The notes under the pieces: model-generated | Databases searched by the model: none | What the model saw: the letters and a program-made list of their open reading frames with translations, nothing else | Told to the model about the DNA's origin: nothing | DNA from: a virus | DNA length: 30,079 nt | Virus record (IMG/VR): IMGVR_UViG_3300028025_002687 | Coordinates: 1-30,079 of that record | Reading direction: 5' to 3' (one strand) | Shown here: piece by piece, positions 6,000 through 14,395 of the stretch | Layout: every line of letters starts with the position of its first letter | Position numbering within the stretch: position 1 is the first letter of the stretch | Position numbers and translations under genes: made by a program

Positions 6000-7535
6000 T
6001 TAGTAAAGATTTCTTCCTAAAGCAGTTTGGAATGTGTTAATCTGTGCATCAATATCTTCAGCTTGAGCTTGAGTTAGATAATTTCCAGTAAAGAAACTTT
6101 GTAATCTTCCTGTAAAAGGATTATATGGAGACCCATTCAAATTTAGAGTAAACAAAAAATATGGAACGTTTACTAATTCTGAAATTCCCCCTGCAGTTGC
6201 TTGTGTAGATGCAACTCCATTTCTATAAAAATCTTTTATGTTAGATGATCCAAATGTTGCAATCCAAGATCCCTCGGGAGTTGATGCAAATCCATTACTT
6301 TGATTGCCATTTGCATATCCATATAATACCACATAACCACCTGCATAATAATGATTGTTAACAGTAACTTGTCCAGTGTCAGTTGTTGCTGCACCAAATG
6401 AATAAATTTCATTTTCCATATTTCCAGCAGTTTGATAAATTCCCCAAGAAGTGTCTGTTGGAGAAGATTGAACAGTAGGATTGTAGTTTGTGTCTCCGTA
6501 GCCAGAACCTGTGTTTGTTACTCCCTGATCATTGAATGTAAAATCTCCAGTATTATACCAATCTATGTCAAAAGCACTTTTTGTTCTTATTGCATTTAGT
6601 CCCGACGCAGCAGCATTTCCTCCCAAAAATAAATATAAAACGTTTAGTTCTGAATATAAACTTGATGCTTTTAGTCCGACGAATAAAGTGTTTACTGCAT
6701 CTTCTTCTGTTGAAGTTAAAGAACCTCCCGCTGCAATGACAGCATCAATATATGCCTGTGCATCAGGATCGTATGAAGGAATAGCATATTTAGTTTGCAC
6801 ATAATTCCACAAGTTACTTAGATCAGTTCCAGAAAGAACAGATCCTCTTGTAATAATCATTTCTGCAATAGAGCCAGTAAAATTATATCCAGGACTGTTA
6901 AAAGCGTCATAAGCTCCAATATTAAACCAAGGATTAGCATTTGGTGAATAAGAACCTGCAACGCCTGAAGAAGATCCGTTAAAATAAGTGTAAGCATCTG
7001 TAGAAGTAATCCCAACACCAGCAAGAATAGTTGTATTGAGAGTTGTTCCTGATATCTTGTTTAGATAACCACCTGCCAGAGCTCCTGTAAAGGGTTGAAC
7101 TCCGTCATCTGCTATATTAATAGACCAAGCTCCTCCTCCGATGTTTGCGTCCGAACCTCCCCCTGCTGATGCAAAACTTTGTGATGCAGTTTTTCTTGCA
7201 ATTACAAAACAGTATAGAGGAAGGCTATCAGAGTAAACAAAATCTGTATTGTTTACTAAATAAACTGGTGTGGCCCCCTCATTAGTAAAATCTAAAGTCG
7301 GTAAATTGTTGAAATCTGAATTGGAAGCTGTAAAAGTTGGTTGATTTGCAGAAGGTCCTTGTGTTACAGATTTAGAAGTTAAACTATCTCCCCAAGCAGA
7401 AACATTTGAACCTGAAAGAGTTACTCCGGTATCTGATTTGAACCAGTTTTCTATGCCAGGTAAATCTGCCGGTGTCCAAGATCCTCCCGTTGCTCCTGAA
7501 AAGTTTCCGAAAAAAAATAGATTTTGTGCGAACAT
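6000..7535 (-). CDS. LamG-like tail fibre/receptor-binding protein, 511 aa, two modules
   Basis: The N-terminal half (about 1-255) has the layout of a concanavalin/LamG-type sheet domain found in phage fibres: WTPADLPGIENWFKSDTGV, SAWGD, a PTLDFTN strand, and FTGSIAEMIITRG near its end. The second half (256-511) is a different module that recurs twice in the protein encoded at 7795-9390: SYDPDAQAYIDAVIAAGG, then NTLFVGLKASSLY, then LYLFLGGNAA. The hydrophobic start MFAQNLFFFG is short and is probably not a signal peptide, since the product is a virion component. A host-surface-binding role is inferred from fold and position among fibre genes. Confidence 0.7.
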   Translation of the reverse strand: MFAQNLFFFGNFSGATGGSWTPADLPGIENWFKSDTGVTLSGSNVSAWGDSLTSKSVTQGPSANQPTFTASNSDFNNLPTLDFTNEGATPVYLVNNTDFVYSDSLPLYCFVIARKTASQSFASAGGGSDANIGGGAWSINIADDGVQPFTGALAGGYLNKISGTTLNTTILAGVGITSTDAYTYFNGSSSGVAGSYSPNANPWFNIGAYDAFNSPGYNFTGSIAEMIITRGSVLSGTDLSNLWNYVQTKYAIPSYDPDAQAYIDAVIAAGGSLTSTEEDAVNTLFVGLKASSLYSELNVLYLFLGGNAAASGLNAIRTKSAFDIDWYNTGDFTFNDQGVTNTGSGYGDTNYNPTVQSSPTDTSWGIYQTAGNMENEIYSFGAATTDTGQVTVNNHYYAGGYVVLYGYANGNQSNGFASTPEGSWIATFGSSNIKDFYRNGVASTQATAGGISELVNVPYFLFTLNLNGSPYNPFTGRLQSFFTGNYLTQAQAEDIDAQINTFQTALGRNLY

Positions 7536-7549
7536 ATTAATAGTTTTAA

Positions 7550-7789
7550 TTATGCTCCTGTTGGCCCCGGAGGAAGTGGATCTGGTTCTGGTTTATATGG
7601 AATAAGAGGTAAATCTTTTACCCAAAGAAATTCTGGATTTACACAGAATTCTTGTTCTTGTGTGGAAATAATCCAGTTTCCGTCCGCATCCTGAATGGGA
7701 TTAAAATAGGAATCTGGACCATATTGCTGTCCAACTAATTGGTCTTTTTGTGCTTCTGTTAATAGAGCCACTAATTCGTTTGTTTGCAT
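7550..7789 (-). CDS. Small protein between fibre genes, 79 aa
   Basis: This small acidic protein begins MQTNELVALLTEAQKDQLVG, has a central YFNPIQDADGNWIISTQEQE segment, and ends in a proline-rich tail (KPEPDPLPPGPTGA). No catalytic motif or membrane segment is visible. It lies between two fibre-like genes with tight spacing on both sides, which fits a fibre chaperone or small virion protein. That role is inferred from context only. The C-terminal PPGPTGA could pack against the collagen-like fibre, but this is speculative. Confidence 0.7.
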   Translation of the reverse strand: MQTNELVALLTEAQKDQLVGQQYGPDSYFNPIQDADGNWIISTQEQEFCVNPEFLWVKDLPLIPYKPEPDPLPPGPTGA

Positions 7790-7794
7790 AATTA

Positions 7795-9390
7795 TTATAC
7801 TTGTCTTGATAAAGCTGTTTCATATGCTTGAACCACTGTGTAGAGGTTCGCAGCATCTGTGTCGGAAAGTCCAGTTCCAATAGAAGCCCAAGCCAGATTT
7901 CTATCCGAGAATTGCTGTGCTGTTCCATTGTTATTTAATGCAGAAATATAAGCTTTTGCTGTAGATCTTCCACCTGAAGCAACAAGTGGGGTTTTTGCCA
8001 GAGTTCCATTTCTGAAAATTTTGAATTCTGTAGATACTGTTCTGGAAGACAAAAAGAGACCCGCAGCAGTTCCAAATAAACCAACAGTAAGATCGTCGGA
8101 AGAGTTTACCGCAGAAGTAAATTCATTTGCTGCAGATCTAAGGTCCAGAGTTAACTGATTGCTTCCTGTTGAAAGTGTTCCTAAATCTTTACAGTTTCTG
8201 CCACCGCTTGTTCTGGAATAAACTGAAATGTGTTGGTCATTTTGAGAACCACTGGTAGACGGAGTATAAAAAGTATCTGCATAACCATTAGTTCCGTTTG
8301 GAGTTATTCCATTAGAATTTTGCGTAAATCCTCCGTTGAATGTAATTCTAAAAGATGCATCTGCATCGAAAGGAGATTTCAGATTGAACTTATGAGTTGT
8401 AGCTGAACCTCCAACAAATGGGTAAGCTGCCTGCATTTTAGACCAAAGAGAATAATACTTTAGACCTGCTGTTAAATTCTGAACTGCAGAAGCTTGAGTA
8501 GAATCTGTAATTTGAGCAGCCATCAAGAAATTCTGTGCATCTAAATCCTGAACTGCTGGAACTGCCACTATATTTCTGCCTTGCAAGAATTGGTATCTCT
8601 GCACAATAGAAGTAAGGGTTAAAACTTGTGCATCTGTAAGTCCCTTTCCTATAGAAGCAAATGCCACCTGTCTATTCGAATAAGATCCACCAGCACCTTT
8701 GGCGATCTGAATTGCAGTAGAACCAGAAAGAGTATAAGAGTTAGCAGCGGTATTTGTTGATCCTATCTGTAAACCGTTTTTATACAGTTTATGTGAAGTG
8801 GAAGAAGTTCTTGTGCCAATATAGAAACCTTGTGAGTCTGTGTTAGATGTAAAGACTTGTCCATCTATTTGTCCTGGCTGTGCAGGATCTGAATACTGTC
8901 TTGAAAAAGCAAAGTTTCCTGTAGATCTTATTTGTAAGTTATATTCTATAACAGGAGAAGAGGGATTGGTTGCGTTACCTATTTCGACGGGATAACCACT
9001 GGGGGTAGATTGTGTTCTGCTATAATAAGAAAGATGTGTATCGTTTGTAGTTGCATCTGCATAAGTATAACCCGTAGTAGCATAAGCATTGCTTCCATTA
9101 GGAAGAGCTCCTGAAGATGTGTGGGTCCAACCTCCAAAAAAAGTCAACTGATACTGACTTGGATTTTTTAGATTGTAAGAATTTGGTGTAGCAGTATCCC
9201 CTATGAATGGGTAGATTGCATCCATCTTATCCCAAAGTCCGTTCAACTTTAGATCTGTTACCAGATTATTAATTGCATAGTAATCTCCTGTTGTAGCAAG
9301 AGTTCCAACTGCGCCAATAAATGCTATGGTAGCAGGATCAAATTGGGCATCTTGAATACCCGCAAGCGCTATTCCTAATTTCGATGGCAT
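7795..9390 (-). CDS. Fibre protein built from two copies of a LamG-like module, 531 aa
   Basis: Residues about 14-274 and 282-531 are two copies of one module. Each has a helical lead (FIGAVGTLATTGDYYAINNL; FLMAAQITDSTQASAVQNL), an LW-KM-YPF-GG segment, NLK-P, then F-GG-T and a G-PNG-GYA-T motif, ending in SIG-GL-D. A third copy is the C-terminal half of the 511-aa protein downstream. The rest is beta-rich, Ser/Thr/Asn-rich and compatible with a receptor-binding jelly-roll. Stop and start signals are tightly packed on both sides (TAATATG after the collagen-like gene). Confidence 0.7.
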   Translation of the reverse strand: MPSKLGIALAGIQDAQFDPATIAFIGAVGTLATTGDYYAINNLVTDLKLNGLWDKMDAIYPFIGDTATPNSYNLKNPSQYQLTFFGGWTHTSSGALPNGSNAYATTGYTYADATTNDTHLSYYSRTQSTPSGYPVEIGNATNPSSPVIEYNLQIRSTGNFAFSRQYSDPAQPGQIDGQVFTSNTDSQGFYIGTRTSSTSHKLYKNGLQIGSTNTAANSYTLSGSTAIQIAKGAGGSYSNRQVAFASIGKGLTDAQVLTLTSIVQRYQFLQGRNIVAVPAVQDLDAQNFLMAAQITDSTQASAVQNLTAGLKYYSLWSKMQAAYPFVGGSATTHKFNLKSPFDADASFRITFNGGFTQNSNGITPNGTNGYADTFYTPSTSGSQNDQHISVYSRTSGGRNCKDLGTLSTGSNQLTLDLRSAANEFTSAVNSSDDLTVGLFGTAAGLFLSSRTVSTEFKIFRNGTLAKTPLVASGGRSTAKAYISALNNNGTAQQFSDRNLAWASIGTGLSDTDAANLYTVVQAYETALSRQV

Positions 9391-9391
9391 A

Positions 9392-11476
9392 TTATACTGT
9401 TAAGTTACCGAAGACATCCCATTCGTCCGTGTCTATTTTGATAAGAGAAGCTGCGGCATATTGGCCGTTTATTTTCAAAGCACCTCCAAGAGATCTAAGA
9501 GTTACTCCAACAGTTGCAACGATTGTAGTTGCTCCCGCTCCATATTGGGTAACCATTACCTGAGAACCTATAGGGAATGCCTGAGAAGAGTTTAGTGGAA
9601 CAGTTAGATTGTTTGCTGATCCAACGTTCATTTCAACTAATTTATCCTGGTCGGAAGTTACCAAAGAATAAGAGGCAGTTTGTCTGTTGGTTGTAATTAA
9701 AGTATTAGCGGAAGAACCACTTGTTCCCGAAGTTCCCGAACTTCCACTTATCCCAGAACTTCCACTTGTGCCCGAAGTTCCATCTGTTCCAGAAGAACCA
9801 CTTGTGCCCGAAGTGCCTGAGCTTCCACTTGTTCCCGAAGTTCCATCTGTTCCCGAAGAACCACTTGTGCCCGAAGTTCCATCTGTTCCCGAAGAACCAC
9901 TTGTGCCCGAAGTTCCATCTGTTCCAGAAGAACCACTTGTTCCCGAAGTTCCCGAAGATCCACTTGTTCCCGAAGTGCCGTTTGTTGGGGTAGTTACCCC
10001 GTAGTAGTTTGTTCCATCATAAAGAAATGAAACAAAGTCGGAATTACCAACAGTAGTTTGTAAAACCGGTGCAGATCCACCCGTCCAAATAACCGAACCT
10101 GGCCAAGTTACTGTATAAGAACCTGATCCTCCTTGAACCACTTTTGTTGTGTAAACTCCTCCTGCAACCCCATTAGAAAATGTAAGTGTAGTTGATCCTG
10201 TTAGGGTAAACTGTTGAACGTTAGAATTGTTCCAGTCAACTGTCCCAGTTCCTGTAAAGTTACCAGCGTTGTAAAATCTGGAAACTCCCTGACCTGTGAT
10301 CCCTAAGACAAAACCATCAAAAGTTAAATTTGCTTGAGCTATTGCTCCAGTTCCTCCTGCATTAGAAGTTAAAATTCTTGTTGCTCCGCCAGAAGTAATA
10401 TCAACAGAATTACCTGACGTTCCCGAAGTTCCATCTGTTCCCGAAGAACCACTTGTGCCCGAAGTTCCATCTGTTCCCGAAGAACCACTTGTGCCCGAAG
10501 TTCCATCTGTTCCCGAAGAACCACTTGTGCCCGAAGTTCCATCTGTTCCCGAAGAACCACTTGTGCCCGAAGATCCACTTACTCCACTTGTTCCTGAACT
10601 CCCCGAAGTTCCACTTGTGCCTGACGGAGTTGATACCAGGATGAATAGGACCTGATCGTTGTTGCTGAACGAATGTGTGGAAGTTACCAAAGTAACTGGA
10701 AGAGTCCAGTAGGTGGTGTTGTCCACTGGAGTTCCTATTGTCCAAGTTTGATAGTTTGCTTGATTTGCTTTATCTTGGATGGTAATAGTTGTCCCTGAAT
10801 TCAGATTTGCAAAGAAGATATCAACGTTGTTCCCTCCACCATCTTCATCGCTAATGTTTATCTGTGTAGCAGATGCTTGAGTTACATTGTTCCAAATAAT
10901 AAAACCAGCTCCAGGATCACCTGATTGAGAGTTAGTCTTAGCCTCATAGTTGAAGAATGAGTTAGAAAATCCTGGCTCACCTTGTGGTCCTGTTGCCCCA
11001 TTTATGCCAGAAGTTCCTGAGCTTCCACTTGTGCCCGAAGATCCATTTACTCCACTTGTTCCTGAAGAACCACTTGTTCCTGAAGAACCACTTGTGCCTG
11101 ATGAACCCGAAGTTCCATCTGTTCCTGAACTTCCGCTTGTGCCAGAAGATCCATTTGCTCCAGAAGAACCCGAAGTGCCTGAGCTTCCACTTGTTCCAGA
11201 AGAACCCGAAGTGCCGGAAATTCCACTTGTTCCAGAAGAACCCGAAGTGCCTGAACTTCCACTTGTTCCAGAAGAACCCGAAGTTCCTGAACCTCCAGTT
11301 CCTGAACCTCCTTGACCATAGACAATAACGTTGCCTGTAGCTCCGATGCTCGCCAGTTGTCCGTCATTATTGACGAATACATTTAGATAATTTGCTGATG
11401 CTGGATTTGGGGTAGTTCCTGAATATGAAATTTCTATCTGTCCACCCGTTGCTCCAAGTCTTAATCTTCCTGCCAT
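9392..11476 (-). CDS. Collagen-like tail fibre protein, 694 aa
   Basis: A short N-terminal head (MAGRLRLGATGGQIEISYSG, through about 56) precedes three Gly-X-Y blocks at about 57-169, 285-356 and 500-589, built from GTS, GSS and GTD triplets. The blocks are separated by two globular beta-rich domains. A C-terminal domain (590-694) contains a MVTQYGAGATTI strand and ends in DEWDVFGNLTV, like many phage fibre tips. Gly-X-Y repeats form trimeric collagen-like shafts, so a trimeric fibre is the natural reading. The first block ends in ATGPQGEPG, a more classical collagen sequence. It lies in the fibre cluster. Repeats make block length prone to variation and misassembly. Confidence 0.85.
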   Translation of the reverse strand: MAGRLRLGATGGQIEISYSGTTPNPASANYLNVFVNNDGQLASIGATGNVIVYGQGGSGTGGSGTSGSSGTSGSSGTSGSSGTSGISGTSGSSGTSGSSGTSGSSGANGSSGTSGSSGTDGTSGSSGTSGSSGTSGSSGTSGVNGSSGTSGSSGTSGINGATGPQGEPGFSNSFFNYEAKTNSQSGDPGAGFIIWNNVTQASATQINISDEDGGGNNVDIFFANLNSGTTITIQDKANQANYQTWTIGTPVDNTTYWTLPVTLVTSTHSFSNNDQVLFILVSTPSGTSGTSGSSGTSGVSGSSGTSGSSGTDGTSGTSGSSGTDGTSGTSGSSGTDGTSGTSGSSGTDGTSGTSGNSVDITSGGATRILTSNAGGTGAIAQANLTFDGFVLGITGQGVSRFYNAGNFTGTGTVDWNNSNVQQFTLTGSTTLTFSNGVAGGVYTTKVVQGGSGSYTVTWPGSVIWTGGSAPVLQTTVGNSDFVSFLYDGTNYYGVTTPTNGTSGTSGSSGTSGTSGSSGTDGTSGTSGSSGTDGTSGTSGSSGTDGTSGTSGSSGTSGTSGSSGTDGTSGTSGSSGISGSSGTSGTSGSSANTLITTNRQTASYSLVTSDQDKLVEMNVGSANNLTVPLNSSQAFPIGSQVMVTQYGAGATTIVATVGVTLRSLGGALKINGQYAAASLIKIDTDEWDVFGNLTV
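9710..9979 (-). repeat. Collagen-coding tandem repeat, block 3
   Basis: Short tandem repeats in 9-bp (one Gly-X-Y triplet) steps, partly organised in 36-bp units, encode residues 500-589 of the fibre protein. Confidence 0.85.
10409..10624 (-). repeat. Collagen-coding tandem repeat, block 2 (36-bp unit)
   Basis: About four consecutive near-identical 36-bp units (10427-10570) encode GTDGTSGTSGSS. Near-identity at the DNA level, including synonymous positions, points to recent expansion. Confidence 0.85.
10970..11308 (-). repeat. Collagen-coding tandem repeat, block 1
   Basis: Degenerate 9-bp and 18-bp repeats encode Gly-X-Y residues 57-169. This block is more diverged than blocks 2 and 3, as if older. 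Confidence 0.8.
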
Positions 11477-11486
11477 TTTTGTATTT

Positions 11487-12050
11487 TTATGCTGCGTTTA
11501 TATAAAGTTCCCCTGTTTCTGTAATGTAAAGTAGGCCGTCTCCTGCCACAAATAGTGGATCACAAGATGATTCTTCATAATTAGAAACTATATAGGGTGA
11601 ATTGTATGAGTTGATGATGCATCCAACGAAATCTCCAGAATAGTAAACAACAGATAAAGCATCTTCGTTGTCTGAAACGTAATCCACAAAAACAATCTCC
11701 GGTGGAGTGTATTCTTCCAGATACATTTGCCCCTGGTCGATTAGATCTCCAGTAGAAGGATCCAACGAAGGAGAAGTCATGTTCCAAAGTTTATATGTCC
11801 AGTTGCCTGGAGCAAATAACCATACCGAACCTCCTTCAACGTCGTCGATGTCTGCAGAAGTTACCGTAATGGTAAATTGGATAAATCTGGTGTTTCTAAC
11901 AGTATAGGTTGGGATAACGTAAGCCCACTGTTTAGAGTAAGTGTTCTGGAATCCAAATAGAAAATAATCTCCATAACTCACATCTGAGTTAGTGATTGTA
12001 TCTGCGTAGATTACAACTGTATTTACTTGTCCTGGTGTTAGATTTAGCAT
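11487..12050 (-). CDS. Probable virion protein, 187 aa
   Basis: This beta-rich protein begins MLNLTPGQVNTVVIYADTIT, continues with a YFLFGFQNTYSKQWAYVIP strand pair and an FIQFTITVT strand, and ends with short LYITETGELYINA repeats. The final repeats resemble the tip elements of fibre or adaptor proteins. No family name can be given with certainty. It lies between the probable tail tube and the collagen-like fibre, so a small virion or fibre-attachment protein is the best inference. A TGTCA-N14-TATACTTA element lies eight bases before the ATG, marking the likely promoter for the fibre genes. Confidence 0.65.
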   Translation of the reverse strand: MLNLTPGQVNTVVIYADTITNSDVSYGDYFLFGFQNTYSKQWAYVIPTYTVRNTRFIQFTITVTSADIDDVEGGSVWLFAPGNWTYKLWNMTSPSLDPSTGDLIDQGQMYLEEYTPPEIVFVDYVSDNEDALSVVYYSGDFVGCIINSYNSPYIVSNYEESSCDPLFVAGDGLLYITETGELYINAA

Positions 12051-12058
12051 CTTACCTC

Positions 12059-12085
12059 TAAGTATAGAATTAATCTAAACTGACA
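12059..12085 (-). promoter_or_regulatory. Late-promoter-like element TGTCA-N14-TATACTTA before fibre module
   Basis: TGTCA (12085-12081), a 14-nt spacer and TATACTTA (12066-12059) lie eight bases before the ATG of the 187-aa gene. The nine-base string TGTCAGTTT is shared with the portal copy at identical spacing. Confidence 0.65.
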
Positions 12086-12095
12086 TAATATCCAC

Positions 12096-12132
12096 AATAA
12101 ACCCCGGGAAATATCAAAAACCCGGGGTTATT
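12096..12132 (-). terminator. GC-rich hairpin after the tail-tube-like gene
   Basis: The stem AACCCCGGG/CCCGGGGTT has A/T-rich flanks that extend the pairing and a 12-nt loop. The T-tail on the minus strand is weak (TTTATT), so it may be a terminator or a transcript-stabilising 3' hairpin. A promoter-like element follows directly. Confidence 0.7.
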
Positions 12133-12155
12133 TAGGAAAATAGATGCGCTTAGGA

Positions 12156-12689
12156 TTAAGCGTCGACGAATGATGTTCCGGTTAGGGAAGCAAGGGTGTT
12201 TACCTGGTAAGCCATTGCTGGTTCCATCGCCTGTAGGACGAAAGAATACTGAGTAGCATCTCCAGGAGCTGTGCCGGTTGTGGTGGTTCCTGTTGAGATT
12301 ACGCAACCTCTGGTAAGACCAACCATCCAGTATAGACCGTTGTTATCTTCAAATACAACGCGAGACGCTCTGTTGTAAGCAAGCAACTGAATTTGTGCTC
12401 TCTTAGCAGAGGAAAGGTGTTGAACTGGGATAGTAACTTCCTGAGTGAAGAATGCTGTTCCGTTGGTGTTAGAGATGTTGAAAGTCTCTGTGAAAGACGC
12501 AACATCTTTTGCCACCTGCACCTGGTAGAATGTTCCAGTTGCTCCGGTCAATGCTGTGATACCTGCAGTAGCACCTGCAGTAACAGTAGCATATTCAAAG
12601 TCAGAAGATACCCAAAGTGTTTTAATACCCCCGATAGCATCTAAACAGTCTAAAGCGATTGCTGCTGATAAATTACATGATGTAGACAT
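12156..12689 (-). CDS. Probable major tail (tube) protein, 177 aa
   Basis: The protein begins MSTSCNLSAAIALDCLDAIG and continues GGIKTLWVS. Its C-terminal half has VVFEDNNGLYWMVGLTRGC, then a TGTTTTGTAPGDATQYSF segment and MEPAMAYQV, a pattern typical of tail tube proteins, where a glycine/threonine hairpin with GD-x-x-x-Y precedes a late ME-PA strand. Size, beta-rich composition and position next to the capsid gene fit. It is flanked by hairpins on both sides, as expected for a highly expressed gene. The alternative is a minor head or decoration protein; no search was possible. Confidence 0.6.
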   Translation of the reverse strand: MSTSCNLSAAIALDCLDAIGGIKTLWVSSDFEYATVTAGATAGITALTGATGTFYQVQVAKDVASFTETFNISNTNGTAFFTQEVTIPVQHLSSAKRAQIQLLAYNRASRVVFEDNNGLYWMVGLTRGCVISTGTTTTGTAPGDATQYSFVLQAMEPAMAYQVNTLASLTGTSFVDA

Positions 12690-12716
12690 AGTTTGTTTTA
12701 GATTTTTTTATTTAGT

Positions 12717-12742
12717 AAAGGGGAGTTTTTAGGCTCCCCTTT
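12717..12742 (-). terminator. Hairpin after the capsid gene
   Basis: The perfect 9-bp stem AAAGGGGAG/CTCCCCTTT has an 8-nt loop and starts eight bases after the capsid stop codon. No T-run follows on the minus strand, so partial termination or mRNA protection is more likely than full termination. Confidence 0.7.
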
Positions 12743-12749
12743 GGGGTTG

Positions 12750-13694
12750 TTAGATAGTAGAAACGAACTGCGATGGGTAAACCGAGGTCCCGAGACGGAA
12801 TTTTGACATGAAGTTTACAACGTCCTGAGATGGGTCGTAGTAGAACTTGAAGTTGTCAGCATCGTCAAGAAGACCAGTTCCGAAGTAGATATACTTCTTA
12901 GGCCCAAGGATGATGTGTGTATCAACGTTGATACCAGGAGCTGCAAATACAGTTACGTTAGTTCCAGGGAACACGAAAGTAGATGGAGCGTCGCCAGTTA
13001 CGTTGTTGATGTTAGGGTATTGGGTAATCAAAGAGTTACCTTCTGCCATGATAGCTTGAACAAGGATCTGGTAGTTGTTATATGACATATAAGCAACAAG
13101 ATCGTTCTCCTGCTTAAGAGCATTTGAAAGTTTGTTCACGATACCGAACATAGATGCGAATGCGGTGTTAACTGCGAAAGGAACTGTAATTCCTGCGCCG
13201 GTTCCAGAAAGACATCCGTTAGCAACAGTTGCTTGAGCAAGTAGACCATCAAGAGATGCTCCATCACCCTGCCAGATAGTGTTTTCAACGTATTGGCCGA
13301 TGTTAGCGATTTTGTTGTTAGCGATTTGCTCTTCGAAAGGAACGGTTGTAGCGTAAGCTGATGGGCTAAGCTGAGAAGACAACCAGTAGTTTCTTAGATC
13401 TTCTGGGCAAAGTTGCTCCTTAAGCATCTTAGATTGAACAACCAAGTCGATTTGGCTGAATACTGTAGAGTTACCTGTTGCACCACCTGGTCCAACGGTT
13501 GAAGCGTTAAATCCACACGTTGCATCTATGATGTATGCGTTAGAGTTAAGCAAGTTGATTGCAGAAGTTCCTGCAGTCTTACCAGCCATGATGGTAAGCA
13601 TTTGAACTGAGTATGGCTTCAAAAGAGCTTTTGATACCAGGTCAGTAGATAATTGGTCGGTGTAAGCTTGTAAGCTTCCTAATGAAAATGACAT
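12750..13694 (-). CDS. Major capsid protein, HK97-like, 314 aa
   Basis: The protein has the composition and motifs of an HK97-fold capsid protein. CPEDLRNYWLSSQLSPSAYA is followed by FEEQIANNKIANIGQYVENT and a TIWQGD segment, typical of the E-loop to spine-helix region. A later helix has DLVAYMSYNNYQILVQAI and the C-terminus reads DNFKFYYDPSQDVVNFMSKF. Its place directly after a scaffold-like gene and the XkdF protease supports the call. At 314 residues it has no obvious long delta domain, which matches a separate scaffold gene upstream. Leader A/T-rich without Shine-Dalgarno; hairpin follows. Confidence 0.88.
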   Translation of the reverse strand: MSFSLGSLQAYTDQLSTDLVSKALLKPYSVQMLTIMAGKTAGTSAINLLNSNAYIIDATCGFNASTVGPGGATGNSTVFSQIDLVVQSKMLKEQLCPEDLRNYWLSSQLSPSAYATTVPFEEQIANNKIANIGQYVENTIWQGDGASLDGLLAQATVANGCLSGTGAGITVPFAVNTAFASMFGIVNKLSNALKQENDLVAYMSYNNYQILVQAIMAEGNSLITQYPNINNVTGDAPSTFVFPGTNVTVFAAPGINVDTHIILGPKKYIYFGTGLLDDADNFKFYYDPSQDVVNFMSKFRLGTSVYPSQFVSTI

Positions 13695-13712
13695 AGTGTT
13701 ATTTGTTTATTT

Positions 13713-14330
13713 TTAGAATTTTCTTGTTTTAGTAAACTCTTCTCTTAGGGTCTTTAGTCCTTCAAGGCGAGCTTCCATTGGGTCTGTTGAAGCTGGTGCT
13801 TCGTTATTGAAAGTGCTGATCTTAGTTGCTCCTGGAGTTTTTGACATTTTCTCCATTTTGGATTTGTAAGAAGCCATTTCTTCTTTTACGATTCCAACCT
13901 CTTTAGCAACTTCTTCGATAGCCATCATCACCTTTTCCATCATGTTGTCCACATAGGACGCCATTTCTTCTTTGGTGATTGTTGCTTCCGACTTAGTTGG
14001 TTGTTCGGCTGTCTCTTCTCCTGCTGGAATTTCGGATTTTTCTTCGGCTGCTTTGATTTCAACTTCGATTTCCTCTTCTTCTTTTGGAGATTCCACTTGC
14101 GTGATCACCCCTTCTGCATCGACGTAGACGGTGGTGCCATCTTCTAATTCATGGATACCTTCGGGTGCTGGTGCTTTTTCTTCTCCTGAAACAACATAAA
14201 TTTTGCTGCCTGGTTCCAAAGCTTCAGTCATTACCTTAGTAACTCCATCTTTCAAAGTGGCTTCAACCATTCTTACTTCCATGCCAAGAGCGATCTTGAT
14301 TTGGTTTAGTTTTTCTTGATAAAAGTTCAT
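13713..14330 (-). CDS. Probable scaffolding protein, 205 aa
   Basis: An N-terminal small-strand region (GMEVRMVEATLKDGVTK, then GSKIYVVSGEE and LEDGTTVYVDAEGVIT) is followed by an extremely acidic linker (EEEEIEVEIKAAEEK) and a C-terminal helical, Lys/Glu/Met-rich segment likely to form a coiled coil (VDNMMEKVMMAIEEVAKEVG). The acidic, helical composition and position between protease and capsid genes are classic for a capsid scaffold removed after assembly. A 33-nt leader follows the TATACTTA element, and an 18-bp perfect palindrome lies beside that element, so this gene probably opens the capsid transcript. Confidence 0.7.
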   Translation of the reverse strand: MNFYQEKLNQIKIALGMEVRMVEATLKDGVTKVMTEALEPGSKIYVVSGEEKAPAPEGIHELEDGTTVYVDAEGVITQVESPKEEEEIEVEIKAAEEKSEIPAGEETAEQPTKSEATITKEEMASYVDNMMEKVMMAIEEVAKEVGIVKEEMASYKSKMEKMSKTPGATKISTFNNEAPASTDPMEARLEGLKTLREEFTKTRKF

Positions 14331-14363
14331 AGATTGTAAATTTTTATTTTGGGTTTACCTGAG

Positions 14364-14390
14364 TAAGTATAGACTAAATGTCATATGACA
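14364..14390 (-). promoter_or_regulatory. Late-promoter-like element before scaffold/capsid genes
   Basis: TGTCA (14390-14386), a 14-nt spacer and TATACTTA (14371-14364), with the same spacing as the portal and fibre copies. Here TGTCA is the left part of a perfect palindrome. The next start codon is 33 nt downstream. Confidence 0.65.
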
Positions 14391-14393
14391 TTT
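14376..14393. promoter_or_regulatory. 18-bp perfect palindrome AAATGTCATATGACATTT; operator candidate
   Basis: The sequence equals its own reverse complement over 18 bp. It covers the TGTCA element of the promoter preceding the scaffold and capsid genes. A dimeric regulator site is the natural reading, though no regulator is identified. Confidence 0.6.
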
Positions 14394-14395
14394 CT

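Noticed and set aside
10427-10570. CRISPR-like 36-bp repeats
   Set aside because: Units are contiguous without spacers and encode Gly-X-Y triplets in frame.
9687-11328. Plus-strand frames with proline-rich repeats (VPEVPELP-type)
   Set aside because: They are antisense readings of the collagen-coding repeats; low complexity, no starts with plausible context, and all other genes are on the minus strand.
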